Below are positions 25,964 through 34,184 of a stretch of DNA of 64,000 nt, piece after piece (the stretch's first letter is position 1; each line of letters begins with the position of its first letter). Position numbers and translations under genes: made by a program. Under the pieces are notes generated by a model. It searched no databases and was not told the origin of the DNA. It saw only the letters and a program-made list of their open reading frames with translations. Origin of the DNA: WTFY01 sp965214675 (lineage in GTDB: Bacteria > Pseudomonadota > Gammaproteobacteria > UBA4575); NCBI GenBank assembly GCA_965214675.1, contig OZ243969.1, forward strand, positions 682,001-746,000, read 5' to 3'.

Positions 25964-25972
25964 CTCTGATGC

Positions 25973-26512
25973 TCAGGGGTTTTTCGTATATACCATTTCT
26001 GCCAATTCCCGGTACCGGGTGGTGATTGCCTGCAACGAGTATGCTGCATTGGCCGGACTCGGGTTGGGCGAGACAAATACCACTGACTCACTGATCCTGA
26101 AAGTCTGCATGCCCCAGGTCACCTGGATATCTGAATGCCCTGTATATTTGAAAAAATTCTTGGCCGCCATTTTTCCGTGAAACCAGCAGATGCCAGGAGC
26201 ATACCTTTTGATTTTTTTCTCAAGCACTGGAGCCCATTTCCTGTAGTCGGCAGCCTTCAGGGACTTACCGGTAGCGGAGTGCCGTTTGACCACATCGGTG
26301 AACCCTATCCTGTATTGACGGAAGATTTTTTCCTGGGCGTGCTGGCTGGGCGACAAGTGCTCAGGGAGCAGTCCACTGGCATTCAGTGCAGTCCAGAAGC
26401 GGTTTCGTGGATTCGCGAAATAAAAGCCCTCCCTCACGGAAATACTGGAAGGATTCAGTCCGATCGACAGGACGGCCAGGTCATGGCCAATATAGTCAGG
26501 TAACGTTTCCAT
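25973..26512 (-). CDS. mug: G/U mismatch-specific uracil-DNA glycosylase (Mug family)
   Basis: The 179-residue protein carries the Mug/TDG motifs: IGLNPSSISVREGFYFANPRNRFW (family GINP motif 1 with the water-coordinating Asn, and the pyrimidine-binding region) and SPNPSPAN (motif 2). Mug removes uracil and ethenocytosine opposite guanine. Length is as in E. coli. It is divergent from the MBL-fold hydrolase gene. A second, unrelated-family uracil glycosylase is present at 38.5-39.2 kb. Confidence 0.9.
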   Translation of the reverse strand: METLPDYIGHDLAVLSIGLNPSSISVREGFYFANPRNRFWTALNASGLLPEHLSPSQHAQEKIFRQYRIGFTDVVKRHSATGKSLKAADYRKWAPVLEKKIKRYAPGICWFHGKMAAKNFFKYTGHSDIQVTWGMQTFRISESVVFVSPNPSPANAAYSLQAITTRYRELAEMVYTKNP

Positions 26513-26604
26513 GTTGCGGTGGCAAATTTCGTGATTGGGGTATACTAGGGTGCAAGATAATCAATATCCTGATTTTCGCACTCAAGCCAACTTCCATCAT
26601 ACCC

Positions 26605-27336
26605 ATGCCAGGCGAACAGACAACTCATTCTATCGTAGCCATGGAACTGGGCCCGATGGAGAACTTCATCTATCTGCTTGTCGATCATGCCACTCAAACA
26701 GCAGCCGTCGTCGACCCTGCATGGGATGTACCTGCAATTGTGAATCAGGCAAGCCAGCGGGGTATCACCATCACGGATATCCTGTTGACACATAGCCACC
26801 ACGACCATATCAACGGCATTGGCCAGCTGCTGGATCAATGTGATGCCGAGGTACACTTACTGAAGAGCGAGGCTGCATTCTGGGGCGCCGATATTGTACG
26901 GCCCAGCTTGCATCATGGCGGGGACCGTATGACGATTGGAAAAACCGAGGTCGAGATATTGCATACACCGGGCCATACGCCAGGCTCAGCCTGCTATAGG
27001 ATCGGCAATGACCTGATCACCGGGGATACGCTTTTTGTATTTGGATGCGGGCGTTGCGATCTACGAGGCGGTGACCCGGAGCAGATGCATACCACCCTCA
27101 AGCGGTTTCGAGACGAGTTGCCGGACTCCATTGTTATCCATCCCGGGCATCACTATGCAAAACAGGAGACCTCCACACTCGCCGAGGAGCTGGAAGGCAA
27201 TCCATTCATGCATTTCACCGAAATTGACCAGTTCGTCCGTTACCGGATGAAAGTTCATGACCAAGTGAGGAATTCGCCCTACACGGCTGTCTCAAAAGAG
27301 GAAGTAGAAGCCCTTTCCCGTCAGGACCGACCTTGA
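26605..27336 (+). CDS. MBL-fold metallo-hydrolase (glyoxalase II-like)
   Basis: The 243-residue protein has the zinc-binding motif THSHHDHING, a further His in HTPGHTPGSACY, the bridging Asp in TGDTLF, and a late His in HPGHHY. These are the pattern of the glyoxalase II/persulfide dioxygenase branch of metallo-beta-lactamases. The length suits a short glyoxalase II-like enzyme without the long C-terminal glutathione domain, so thioester hydrolysis is a guess. I chose the ATG at 26605 because the open frame upstream reads as non-coding; no clear Shine-Dalgarno precedes it, so the start is uncertain. Confidence 0.85.
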   Translation: MPGEQTTHSIVAMELGPMENFIYLLVDHATQTAAVVDPAWDVPAIVNQASQRGITITDILLTHSHHDHINGIGQLLDQCDAEVHLLKSEAAFWGADIVRPSLHHGGDRMTIGKTEVEILHTPGHTPGSACYRIGNDLITGDTLFVFGCGRCDLRGGDPEQMHTTLKRFRDELPDSIVIHPGHHYAKQETSTLAEELEGNPFMHFTEIDQFVRYRMKVHDQVRNSPYTAVSKEEVEALSRQDRP

Positions 27337-27369
27337 GCAGGTACGTACCCTAGCCGCATATCCGTACCA

Positions 27370-27738
27370 TCACAGGGCCTTGCAGCTGAGCTTGGCCAGA
27401 AGATTGCTGACTTCATCTGCAGCCCCGATATGCGGGGTAACTTTCAGCTGTACATGTGGACTTGCCAGTTTTGCTTTCTCCAGCTCTGCAGGGATATCGA
27501 CCGTGACATGACGCCCTGCCGCAAGGAAATAAGGCAACACGGTGATGTTACTTGCACCATTGCGTATGCAGGCATCGATTCCCTTGGCGATGGAGGGCTC
27601 GGCAAGTTCCAGAAATGCGCAATCGACCCAGCCGAATGTCTGCCCGAGGTTTTGTTCAAGCGTTCTGGTCAGTGAGCGCACTTCATCGTTCGCGCTTTGC
27701 TCGCGGCTGCCATGGGCAATAAGCAACAATGCATCCAT
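27370..27738 (-). CDS. CbiX/SirB-like sirohydrochlorin chelatase
   Basis: The 122-residue protein begins with the chelatase signature ALLLIAHGSREQSAN, whose His is the metal ligand. It continues with FLELAEPSIAKGI and the second-ligand region VLPYFLAAGRHVTVDIP. These small class II chelatases insert cobalt or iron into sirohydrochlorin for cobalamin or siroheme. Which metal is used cannot be told. It stands alone here, although assimilatory sulfur metabolism (sat, 1 kb away) would need siroheme only if a sulfite reductase exists. Confidence 0.88.
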   Translation of the reverse strand: MDALLLIAHGSREQSANDEVRSLTRTLEQNLGQTFGWVDCAFLELAEPSIAKGIDACIRNGASNITVLPYFLAAGRHVTVDIPAELEKAKLASPHVQLKVTPHIGAADEVSNLLAKLSCKAL

Positions 27739-27881
27739 CGGTGCATACTACCATGAGACCGCCTGGCCGCAGGCCATACCGCCTGTTTGCCAGGCGCAAG
27801 CAGGAAGGGCGTTGATTTTTTCTGCCCTGGTTTACTATCGGTGCAATCATCTGTATAACGCACCCAAAACAGGGGCACTCC

Positions 27882-28325
27882 ATGACAGAGATTACTCTAA
27901 AACAGGCAAACGAAATCATCGATACGGCCCACTTGGAGGGTGAGAAAAGGAATTTGGCTCCTCTCACGGTTGCCGTGCTGGATGCCGGCGGTCATATCAA
28001 GGCATTGTCTCGGGCAGACGGAACAGGTTTTATGCGCCCACTGATGGCGGTTGCAAAGGCTTGGGGTGCCATTGGTGTCGGAGTGTCGTCACGTACGCTG
28101 GGGGAGATGGGTGAGCAGCGACCCATGTTCATGAATGCTTTAATCCATGTGGCTGATCATCGGCTGTTACCGGTTGCTGGAGGAGTGCTTGTACGAGATT
28201 CCAGCAATGCGGTGATCGGCGCGGTAGGAATCTCCGGTGATTTGTCCGACGAGGATGAGCACTGTGCCATTGCAGGGATACAAGCTGTGGGGCTCAAGGC
28301 GGATTCGGGGAAAGCCACTGAATGA
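27882..28325 (+). CDS. GlcG/HbpS-family (DUF336) protein
   Basis: The 147-residue protein shows the family pattern VAVLDAGGHIKALSRADGTG, KAWGAIGVGVSSRTL, and VLVRDSSNAVIGAVGISGDLSDEDEHCAIAGI. The family includes heme-binding HbpS and GlcG, the latter encoded with glycolate oxidase in many bacteria; glcDEF lies elsewhere in this window (53.3-57 kb). Function is probably small-molecule or heme binding, not proven. No signal peptide is visible. It is divergent from the chelatase gene. Confidence 0.85.
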   Translation: MTEITLKQANEIIDTAHLEGEKRNLAPLTVAVLDAGGHIKALSRADGTGFMRPLMAVAKAWGAIGVGVSSRTLGEMGEQRPMFMNALIHVADHRLLPVAGGVLVRDSSNAVIGAVGISGDLSDEDEHCAIAGIQAVGLKADSGKATE

Positions 28326-28478
28326 CCACCCTGTGTAGAAAGGATTCCCGGAAAAGAACCATCGCAGTCGGTCAAGCCCAAAAACCTCAGTACAGTCATG
28401 CTCGCTAACACTGTTCAAAGCCCAGTCAACCTATCGACATCCAGATTTTCATACCACTGTGCATAGCCAGGAGAGACC

Positions 28479-29663
28479 ATGATTAAGCCGCACGGATCAG
28501 ATACCTTAAAGCCTTTGTTTGTCAGTGATGAAGAACAGCGTGAACAGCTAAAGCTGGAAGCTGAGAGCCTCCCCTCTGTACTGTTGAATTCAGCTGCTGC
28601 CTGCAATGTTGTGATGCTCGGTGCAGGATACTTTACACCGCTGACAGGATTCATGAACGTCAGGGATGCACTTTCAGTAGCGGATACCATGCACACCAGC
28701 GACGGATTGTTCTGGCCTGTGCCGATCATGAATCGGGTCCATGATGCATCTTCGGTAAAACCGGGCATGCGCATCGCGCTGAAAGATCCCAATGTAGGCG
28801 GGACCCCCTTGATTGCCATTCAGGATGTAGAGACAGTGGAAGAGCTCAGTGACGATCAACTGGCAGTCATGGTTGCCAAGACCTACGGTACCACCGATCA
28901 GGAACACCCTGGGGTAGCCACTGCAATGTCCCTGGGAAAGACGGTCATCGCAGGTCCGATACAGGTTCTCAACTACAGCTATTTTCAGGACGAGTTCCCG
29001 GAGACATTTCGTACAGCAGTGGAAATACGCAGCGAGATTGCTGAACGTGGCTGGAATACCGTTGTTGGCTTTCAGACGCGCAACCCGATGCATCGGGCGC
29101 ATGAGGAACTCTGCAAAATGGCACAAGAAGCCACGGGTGCAGACGGAATTCTAGTGCACATGCTGCTTGGAAAGTTGAAGCCGGGCGACATTCCGGCACC
29201 GGTAAGGGATGCCGCGATTCGAAAAATGGTGGAGCTCTATTTCCCTCCCAACAGTGTCGTGATTACTGGCTATGGATTCGACATGCTGTATGCGGGTCCA
29301 CGTGAAGCTGTCCTGCACGCCGTCTTTCGCCAGAACTGCGGCTGTACACATTTCATAATTGGTCGCGACCACGCCGGCGTTGGTGATTTCTACGGGGCGT
29401 TCGATGCGCAAAAGATATTTGACAAAGAAGTTCCTCCAGAAACGCTGGGCATCGAGATTTTCCGCGCTGATCACACTGCCTACTCGAAAAAATTGAATCA
29501 GGTCGTCATGATGCGGGATGCACCCGACCATCAAAAGGAGGATTTCGTGCTGCTTTCCGGTACGAAAGTCCGCGCCATGCTGGCGGCAGGAGAGCCCTTG
29601 CCCGGGGAATTTGCCAGGCCGGAAGTTGCAAAGATTTTAATGGACTATTACCAGAGCCTGTAG
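28479..29663 (+). CDS. sat: Sulfate adenylyltransferase (ATP sulfurylase, Sat type)
   Basis: The 394-residue protein is the monomeric-chain Sat found in dissimilatory and many assimilatory organisms, not CysDN. It has the catalytic segment GFQTRNPMHRAHEEL (QTRN and HxxH), then IGRDHAGVG and the final KVRAMLAAGE. It interconverts sulfate plus ATP with APS plus pyrophosphate. In sulfur oxidisers Sat runs in the ATP-forming direction with AprAB; no aprAB, aprM or dsr gene is visible here, so direction is open. An AGGAGA precedes the ATG. No APS kinase domain is fused. Confidence 0.95.
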   Translation: MIKPHGSDTLKPLFVSDEEQREQLKLEAESLPSVLLNSAAACNVVMLGAGYFTPLTGFMNVRDALSVADTMHTSDGLFWPVPIMNRVHDASSVKPGMRIALKDPNVGGTPLIAIQDVETVEELSDDQLAVMVAKTYGTTDQEHPGVATAMSLGKTVIAGPIQVLNYSYFQDEFPETFRTAVEIRSEIAERGWNTVVGFQTRNPMHRAHEELCKMAQEATGADGILVHMLLGKLKPGDIPAPVRDAAIRKMVELYFPPNSVVITGYGFDMLYAGPREAVLHAVFRQNCGCTHFIIGRDHAGVGDFYGAFDAQKIFDKEVPPETLGIEIFRADHTAYSKKLNQVVMMRDAPDHQKEDFVLLSGTKVRAMLAAGEPLPGEFARPEVAKILMDYYQSL

Positions 29664-29702
29664 ACAGGTCACAAAACTGCGAAGCGGGGCAGGTACCGCA
29701 AC

Positions 29703-30533
29703 CTATTTATCAGTCGGCATCTCGCCCACCAGCAAGCCCGGGTCCAGTCGTTGCTCGTGCCAGTTCATACGCCAGTCCAGATGTGGGCCGGTCACACGGC
29801 CGGTGGCACCGACCAGTGCTATCGGCTGCCCCTGCTCTACCCAATCGCCGACATTCACCAGAATCTTGTGCAAGTGCAGGAAAGAGGACGACAGGTTCTG
29901 CCCATGATCGATCACGAGCGTACCGCCAGAAAAATACATGTCCTTGATGAAAGTCACGAGCCCTGGTGACGGTGCCAAAACAGACGTGCCTACAGGTGCG
30001 GCAATATCAATACCAAAATGAGGTCTGCGCGAAAGACCATTGAGAATTCTCTGGCTGCCATAGACACCTGAGATCCGGCCCTGTACGGGCCATATGAATC
30101 CGGATTTAAAATCCATCCGGTCATCATTCAAACTGCGCGCTACAGAAATTTCAGCACTGTCCCTGCGGATGCGCTGCATCGCTTCCGGTCCTGGGCTCAC
30201 TTGTTTGTCGGGTAAGCCGTCAATGCGCTGAATGTCATATTCACGTGAGGCGATTTTGAACGCATGAGAATGTACAGACCCATTATTTGCCTGCACGATC
30301 ACAGAAAGTTCCGGAGGATAGTCCCGCCCAAAGCCCAGAATAAATTCGCCTGAAGTCGAAACACGCACCCACTGTCCGTTGACCCGTACTTTTGAACCCG
30401 GATCAACCTGTCCGAATGCAAGCCCACCTTGAATCAGATTGCCTGTAAGCGACAGCGCTCCTGTATCTGCATAAGCGTACTGGGAGAATACCAGCACACA
30501 ACAAGCCGCAATTCTCTTGAACCAGGTAGACAT
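29703..30533 (-). CDS. Secreted M23-family peptidase (LytM domain)
   Basis: The 276-residue precursor has a signal peptide (MSTWFKRIAACCVLVFSQYAYA), a beta-rich N-terminal domain, and a C-terminal M23 domain with zinc ligands HFGIDIA (HxxxD) and HLH in FLHLHKI, followed by HLDW. Such lysostaphin-type enzymes cut peptide cross-links of murein; the late ligands look intact, so activity is likely. The ATG at 30533 is preferred over a TTG six bases upstream. It follows the convergent sat gene. Confidence 0.9.
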   Translation of the reverse strand: MSTWFKRIAACCVLVFSQYAYADTGALSLTGNLIQGGLAFGQVDPGSKVRVNGQWVRVSTSGEFILGFGRDYPPELSVIVQANNGSVHSHAFKIASREYDIQRIDGLPDKQVSPGPEAMQRIRRDSAEISVARSLNDDRMDFKSGFIWPVQGRISGVYGSQRILNGLSRRPHFGIDIAAPVGTSVLAPSPGLVTFIKDMYFSGGTLVIDHGQNLSSSFLHLHKILVNVGDWVEQGQPIALVGATGRVTGPHLDWRMNWHEQRLDPGLLVGEMPTDK

Positions 30534-30696
30534 GCGCAAAACTATCCGGGAATCCGGGACTTGTCCGGTATCTTGAACGTATTCAGGGCGTCGGCCTCCA
30601 GAATAGCGAATCGCTTGGAAACTGCTGCCGAGAAGCCCGTACCCTGTCAGCTGGCAGGGTTTGTCTCACACCAACCGGTGCGTCAGTACAGTTTCC

Positions 30697-31401
30697 TCAA
30701 GCAGGCCCGTACTGGAACGCTGAAGACAATCCAGCTTTGCCGGACTCGTACCAGTCAATACCGTTGTCATGGTACCGAGCTTTCTTGGACTCATGCAGCG
30801 TAATTGGATTCTGCGGTGCAACTGCAAGCGGTGTTTTAGACAGAACGATGTCACTGCCATCCTCACCTTTCATTGGATAAATCTCGTTCTCTCCAACGCC
30901 TTCCACGACCAGATGTTTCTTCTCGGCAGTATCCAGAATACTGATGCTGGCTTTTTTGACACTGAGGACATCACTGATGAGGCTTGCGATCACTCCAAGG
31001 TGACCTCCTCCTTCACCGCCCCACAAGGAATGCAGGGCATCGTATTGCGCATCACTGGCCTGATCATCGATATACAGAGCTACACGCCAGTTCCCGTTAA
31101 GAAGATTTCCCGGGGCATGCAGCCATACCGCCACCTTGAGTCCGTCCAGACTGACATCGCCATAGTGGCCCTTGTCAATTCCCCAGCCTACAAAAGCTGT
31201 ACAGGATCCCACGGTAGGGTCTTTCAGTAAAAGACAAGGACATACGTTGTCACACGTGCAAGATTCAAAATAGTTGCCTTCCGCCTTCCACTGCACTGCT
31301 GCAGCATCGGTTGATGCCTGTGAGAGCCCGAGTCCTGCTGAACCCAACGCCAGACCACTTCCTGTAGCTTTTAGAAATTTTCTTCTGTTAAAAATTGACA
31401 T
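30697..31401 (-). CDS. DUF1326 protein with twin-arginine leader
   Basis: The 234-residue protein begins MSIFNRRKFLKATGSGLALG, a good Tat signal (NRRKFLK), so a folded, possibly metal-loaded protein is exported. The mature part opens with EGNYFESCTCDNVCPC, a CxC-x3-CxC cluster that defines the family, and a further Cys in VGSCTAF; these could hold metal. AGGAG precedes the ATG; the open frame upstream is not coding. The next gene upstream on the same strand is a paralogue without a leader, and a DUF2182 membrane gene follows beyond it. The biochemical role of DUF1326 is not established. Confidence 0.88.
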   Translation of the reverse strand: MSIFNRRKFLKATGSGLALGSAGLGLSQASTDAAAVQWKAEGNYFESCTCDNVCPCLLLKDPTVGSCTAFVGWGIDKGHYGDVSLDGLKVAVWLHAPGNLLNGNWRVALYIDDQASDAQYDALHSLWGGEGGGHLGVIASLISDVLSVKKASISILDTAEKKHLVVEGVGENEIYPMKGEDGSDIVLSKTPLAVAPQNPITLHESKKARYHDNGIDWYESGKAGLSSAFQYGPA

Positions 31402-31771
31402 TTTTTTAATTCTCCTGCCATCTAGGCCGTCTCCGGTTTGCATGAGGCAAACCAGTCATGTCGAAATCATCTTGCTGCATACTATAGCCCAAAATGGCTA
31501 CTCTTTGAAACATACCTGCCGTTCGGGATAAAGAGAATGAGCTTCCTCTTCAAACTATCTTCGAAATTATATTTCTATCAATGATTTAAACGATCTTTCA
31601 ATTTATCTGGATGAGTAGGGAAATTAGCGGCCAAGATTTGAATGAAAGGGCGTGACGGGCAGAATCAGGGATTACGCTACACAGCAGGACATATACATGC
31701 CTGCTGCACAGCATTTAAATACGTATGGGCTTTGGGCTGGCGCCTAGCCACAAGAAAACTGGATTCTGGGT
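31402..31771. other. 370-bp gap between the two DUF1326 genes
   Basis: No gene is visible. A 7-bp hairpin (CAGCAGG at 31682-31688, CCTGCTG at 31700-31706) lies 65 bp beyond the upstream paralogue's stop, without a T-tract. The gap is long for an operon, so the Tat-exported copy may have its own promoter. Confidence 0.4.
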
Positions 31772-32380
31772 CTAGCCGGGTCCGTATTGAAACGGAGAAG
31801 CCAAAGCGGCTTTACCTGAATCGTACCAGTCGATACCGTTATCCGTATATTTGGCAGTTTTTGAAACATGCACAGTAATCGGGTTGCCCGGTGCAACTGC
31901 AAGGGGTGGACTCGATATGATGACCGGCTTGCCCTCTTCTCCCTCCATCGGGTAGATCTCATTCTCTCCAACGCCATCGATCACCAGGTGTTTTTTCTCC
32001 GCAGTGCTTTCAAAGCTGATTTTTGCTTTCTTGACACTCAGGACATTGCTGACCAGGCTTGCAATCACTGCCAGATGGCCTCCGCCTTCGCCGCTCCACA
32101 AAGCGCCGATGGCTGAAAATTGCGCATCATCCGCATTTTCATCCACGTAAAGGGCCAAGCGCCAGTTGCCTGCAGTGAGATTTCCAGGAGATTGTAACCA
32201 CACGCCCACCTTGATTCCGTCCAGACTGACATCGCCATAGTGACCCTTTTCAATGCTCCAGCCTACGAGGGCCGTACAGGAGCCTACCGTCGGGTCTGCC
32301 AACAAAATACATGGACATAGGTTGTCACAAGAGCAGGACTCGAAATAGTTACCCTCCACACTCCAGTCTGTCGTCGTCAT
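31772..32380 (-). CDS. DUF1326 protein, cytoplasmic paralogue
   Basis: The 202-residue protein aligns along its whole length with the mature part of the neighbouring DUF1326 protein. About two thirds of positions look identical, including EGNYFESCSCDNLCPC with the same CxC-x3-CxC cysteines, DPTVGSCTA, KGHYGDVSLDG, and the C-terminus FQYGPG. It has no signal peptide, so the pair would work on opposite sides of the membrane. The gene is divergent from the DUF2182 gene; DUF1326 and DUF2182 genes are commonly neighbours in proteobacteria. A recent tandem duplication is the simplest origin. Confidence 0.88.
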   Translation of the reverse strand: MTTTDWSVEGNYFESCSCDNLCPCILLADPTVGSCTALVGWSIEKGHYGDVSLDGIKVGVWLQSPGNLTAGNWRLALYVDENADDAQFSAIGALWSGEGGGHLAVIASLVSNVLSVKKAKISFESTAEKKHLVIDGVGENEIYPMEGEEGKPVIISSPPLAVAPGNPITVHVSKTAKYTDNGIDWYDSGKAALASPFQYGPG

Positions 32381-32646
32381 AGCTTTCCTCCTGGCCAGTT
32401 AGATAAACAATGCATAAGCGAAATGCTGACATCTCAGCTTTTAAAAAAGTATAGCTGAAATAGTTCAGGCTTGAAATACCCGATAACACACCCGATAGCC
32501 AATTGGAGCGGGCCTCAGACTTCCCTGCCCGTGCACTATATAGTATGATTTTTATCAACAGCTTAGGCTGTCTGTCTGCGTTCTTGCACGACATGATTCA
32601 TGAATCTGCAAATCTCACCACCTCATATAATCAGTAAGGTACGCAC

Positions 32647-33447
32647 ATGAATACACCTCAGCCCCACGTTGCAGGGCTTTCACCAAAAGACAGAAAGATT
32701 GTCATATCTGGCCTCATCCTGGTTGCCGCAGCCGGATGGCTCTACATTCTTTACATGGCCTGGGCGATGGAAAACATGCATCTGGTCGATATGTGGATGC
32801 CTCCAATGGGTGGCATGCGCGCCTGGACCGCATGGGATTTCCTTATGCTTTTTTTAATGTGGTTTATCATGATGATTGCCATGATGACGCCAAGCGTGAC
32901 GCCGATGGTCATGATGTTTACAACGGTGAGCCGACAAAAGAAGCTGAAGAACCAGCCGTACGCATCAACCTTCATCTTCCTGACGGGATACCTGGTGGCC
33001 TGGGCACTGTACAGTGCCTTTGCCAGTGCCATTCAATGGCCCTTGCATGGTAGCAATATACTCGACCCGATGATGTACAGTAACAGCTACTTGCTAAGCG
33101 GTTCGATTCTTGTCCTGGCTGGTATCTATCAATGGACACCGATGAAGAACGCGTGCCTGAACCAGTGCAGGACACCGCTCGGTTTCTTGATGGCGGCCTG
33201 GAAAGACGGTAATTCCGGGGCCTTTCAGATGGGTTTGTACCACGGGATGTTCTGTGTGGGCTGCTGCTGGGCCCTGATGGCTGTCCTGTTTGCCGTCGGT
33301 GTGATGAACATGCTCTGGGTCTTGCTGATTGCACTGTTCGTGCTGGCTGAGAAAATTCTCCCATTCTCTGTGGCCATGACCCGTGCAATCACCGGCACGG
33401 GCTTGATCGTATGGGGAGGCTACTGGCTCAGCCTCTATCCCTGGTAG
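32647..33447 (+). CDS. DUF2182 integral membrane protein, putative metal-binding
   Basis: The 266-residue protein has about seven hydrophobic segments. The sequence is unusually rich in Met (DMWMPPMGGM, MWFIMMIAMMTPSVTPMVMMF) and has cysteine pairs in CLNQC and FCVGCCW. Both features are typical of the DUF2182 family, annotated only as a predicted metal-binding membrane protein. Met and Cys side chains inside the membrane suggest a soft metal such as copper(I), but this is inference. It is divergent from the DUF1326 gene across 266 bp and is followed by a ferredoxin gene. Confidence 0.88.
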   Translation: MNTPQPHVAGLSPKDRKIVISGLILVAAAGWLYILYMAWAMENMHLVDMWMPPMGGMRAWTAWDFLMLFLMWFIMMIAMMTPSVTPMVMMFTTVSRQKKLKNQPYASTFIFLTGYLVAWALYSAFASAIQWPLHGSNILDPMMYSNSYLLSGSILVLAGIYQWTPMKNACLNQCRTPLGFLMAAWKDGNSGAFQMGLYHGMFCVGCCWALMAVLFAVGVMNMLWVLLIALFVLAEKILPFSVAMTRAITGTGLIVWGGYWLSLYPW

Positions 33448-33673
33448 AAGTTTCAGCAGTCGCCCGCAAGACTACCCTGTCTCCAAGACCCGCGCAGTCA
33501 AGCAGCGTTTTAAAAGCCTGGATGTTAAGGAGTCTGTTGCAATGAGTGCTGTATTCAGTTGATGATTGCGTGCACTCCCATGCGATGACGCGGTATAGTG
33601 GGAGTTGGTCCTATTCGGCGAGGAATATCCATGCTCCCATAGTGACCGATGCATAATTTGAAGAGGAGGGACT

Positions 33674-34003
33674 ATGTTTGGGTTCGGCAGTAAAAACAAG
33701 GATTTTAAGGCGACGATATTGAATACAGGCCAAACCTTCGATGTTAAAGGAGGTATTAACCTGCTGCAGGCAGCGAAAAATGCAGGAATCGAGTGGCCAT
33801 GTGACTGTAAAGTCGGCTCATGCGGGACTTGCCGGGCCAAGCTTGTCAGTGGAAAAATCAAGCCGTTGACAGATTACACCTACACGCTCGATGGCGACAT
33901 GATACGAGAGAACTATATTCTGGCTTGCCAGGCGCGGCTGAAGACGGATGTCGAAGTCGAAGTGGATTTCAACCAGACCTCAATCAATCCGGATTATTTG
34001 TAA
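33674..34003 (+). CDS. Plant-type [2Fe-2S] ferredoxin-domain protein
   Basis: The 109-residue protein has the [2Fe-2S] motif in CDCKVGSCGTCRAKL with the fourth ligand in LACQAR. This is the C-x5-C-x2-C...C pattern of plant-type ferredoxins and of the domains fused to oxygenase reductases. It is a stand-alone electron carrier with a short C-terminal tail; the redox partner is unknown. A strong GAGGAGGGAC precedes the ATG. It lies downstream of the DUF2182 gene by 226 bp, so it could be co-regulated, but there is room for its own promoter. Confidence 0.92.
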   Translation: MFGFGSKNKDFKATILNTGQTFDVKGGINLLQAAKNAGIEWPCDCKVGSCGTCRAKLVSGKIKPLTDYTYTLDGDMIRENYILACQARLKTDVEVEVDFNQTSINPDYL

Positions 34004-34184
34004 CTCCAGGTGGCTCGTCTGGGGTACCGTACCCGGAAGAGAATTTGGATAACAAAGTGCCTCGAATACGATGTGATGCCGGTCAACGCACCCTGCCTGT
34101 CCAGCATTGCCTGAAGATATCCCTTGCCCCAGCACAGGGATAAACCAGGGCAGTTCCCATTGAGCGATTTTGTCCGGGAGTAGC

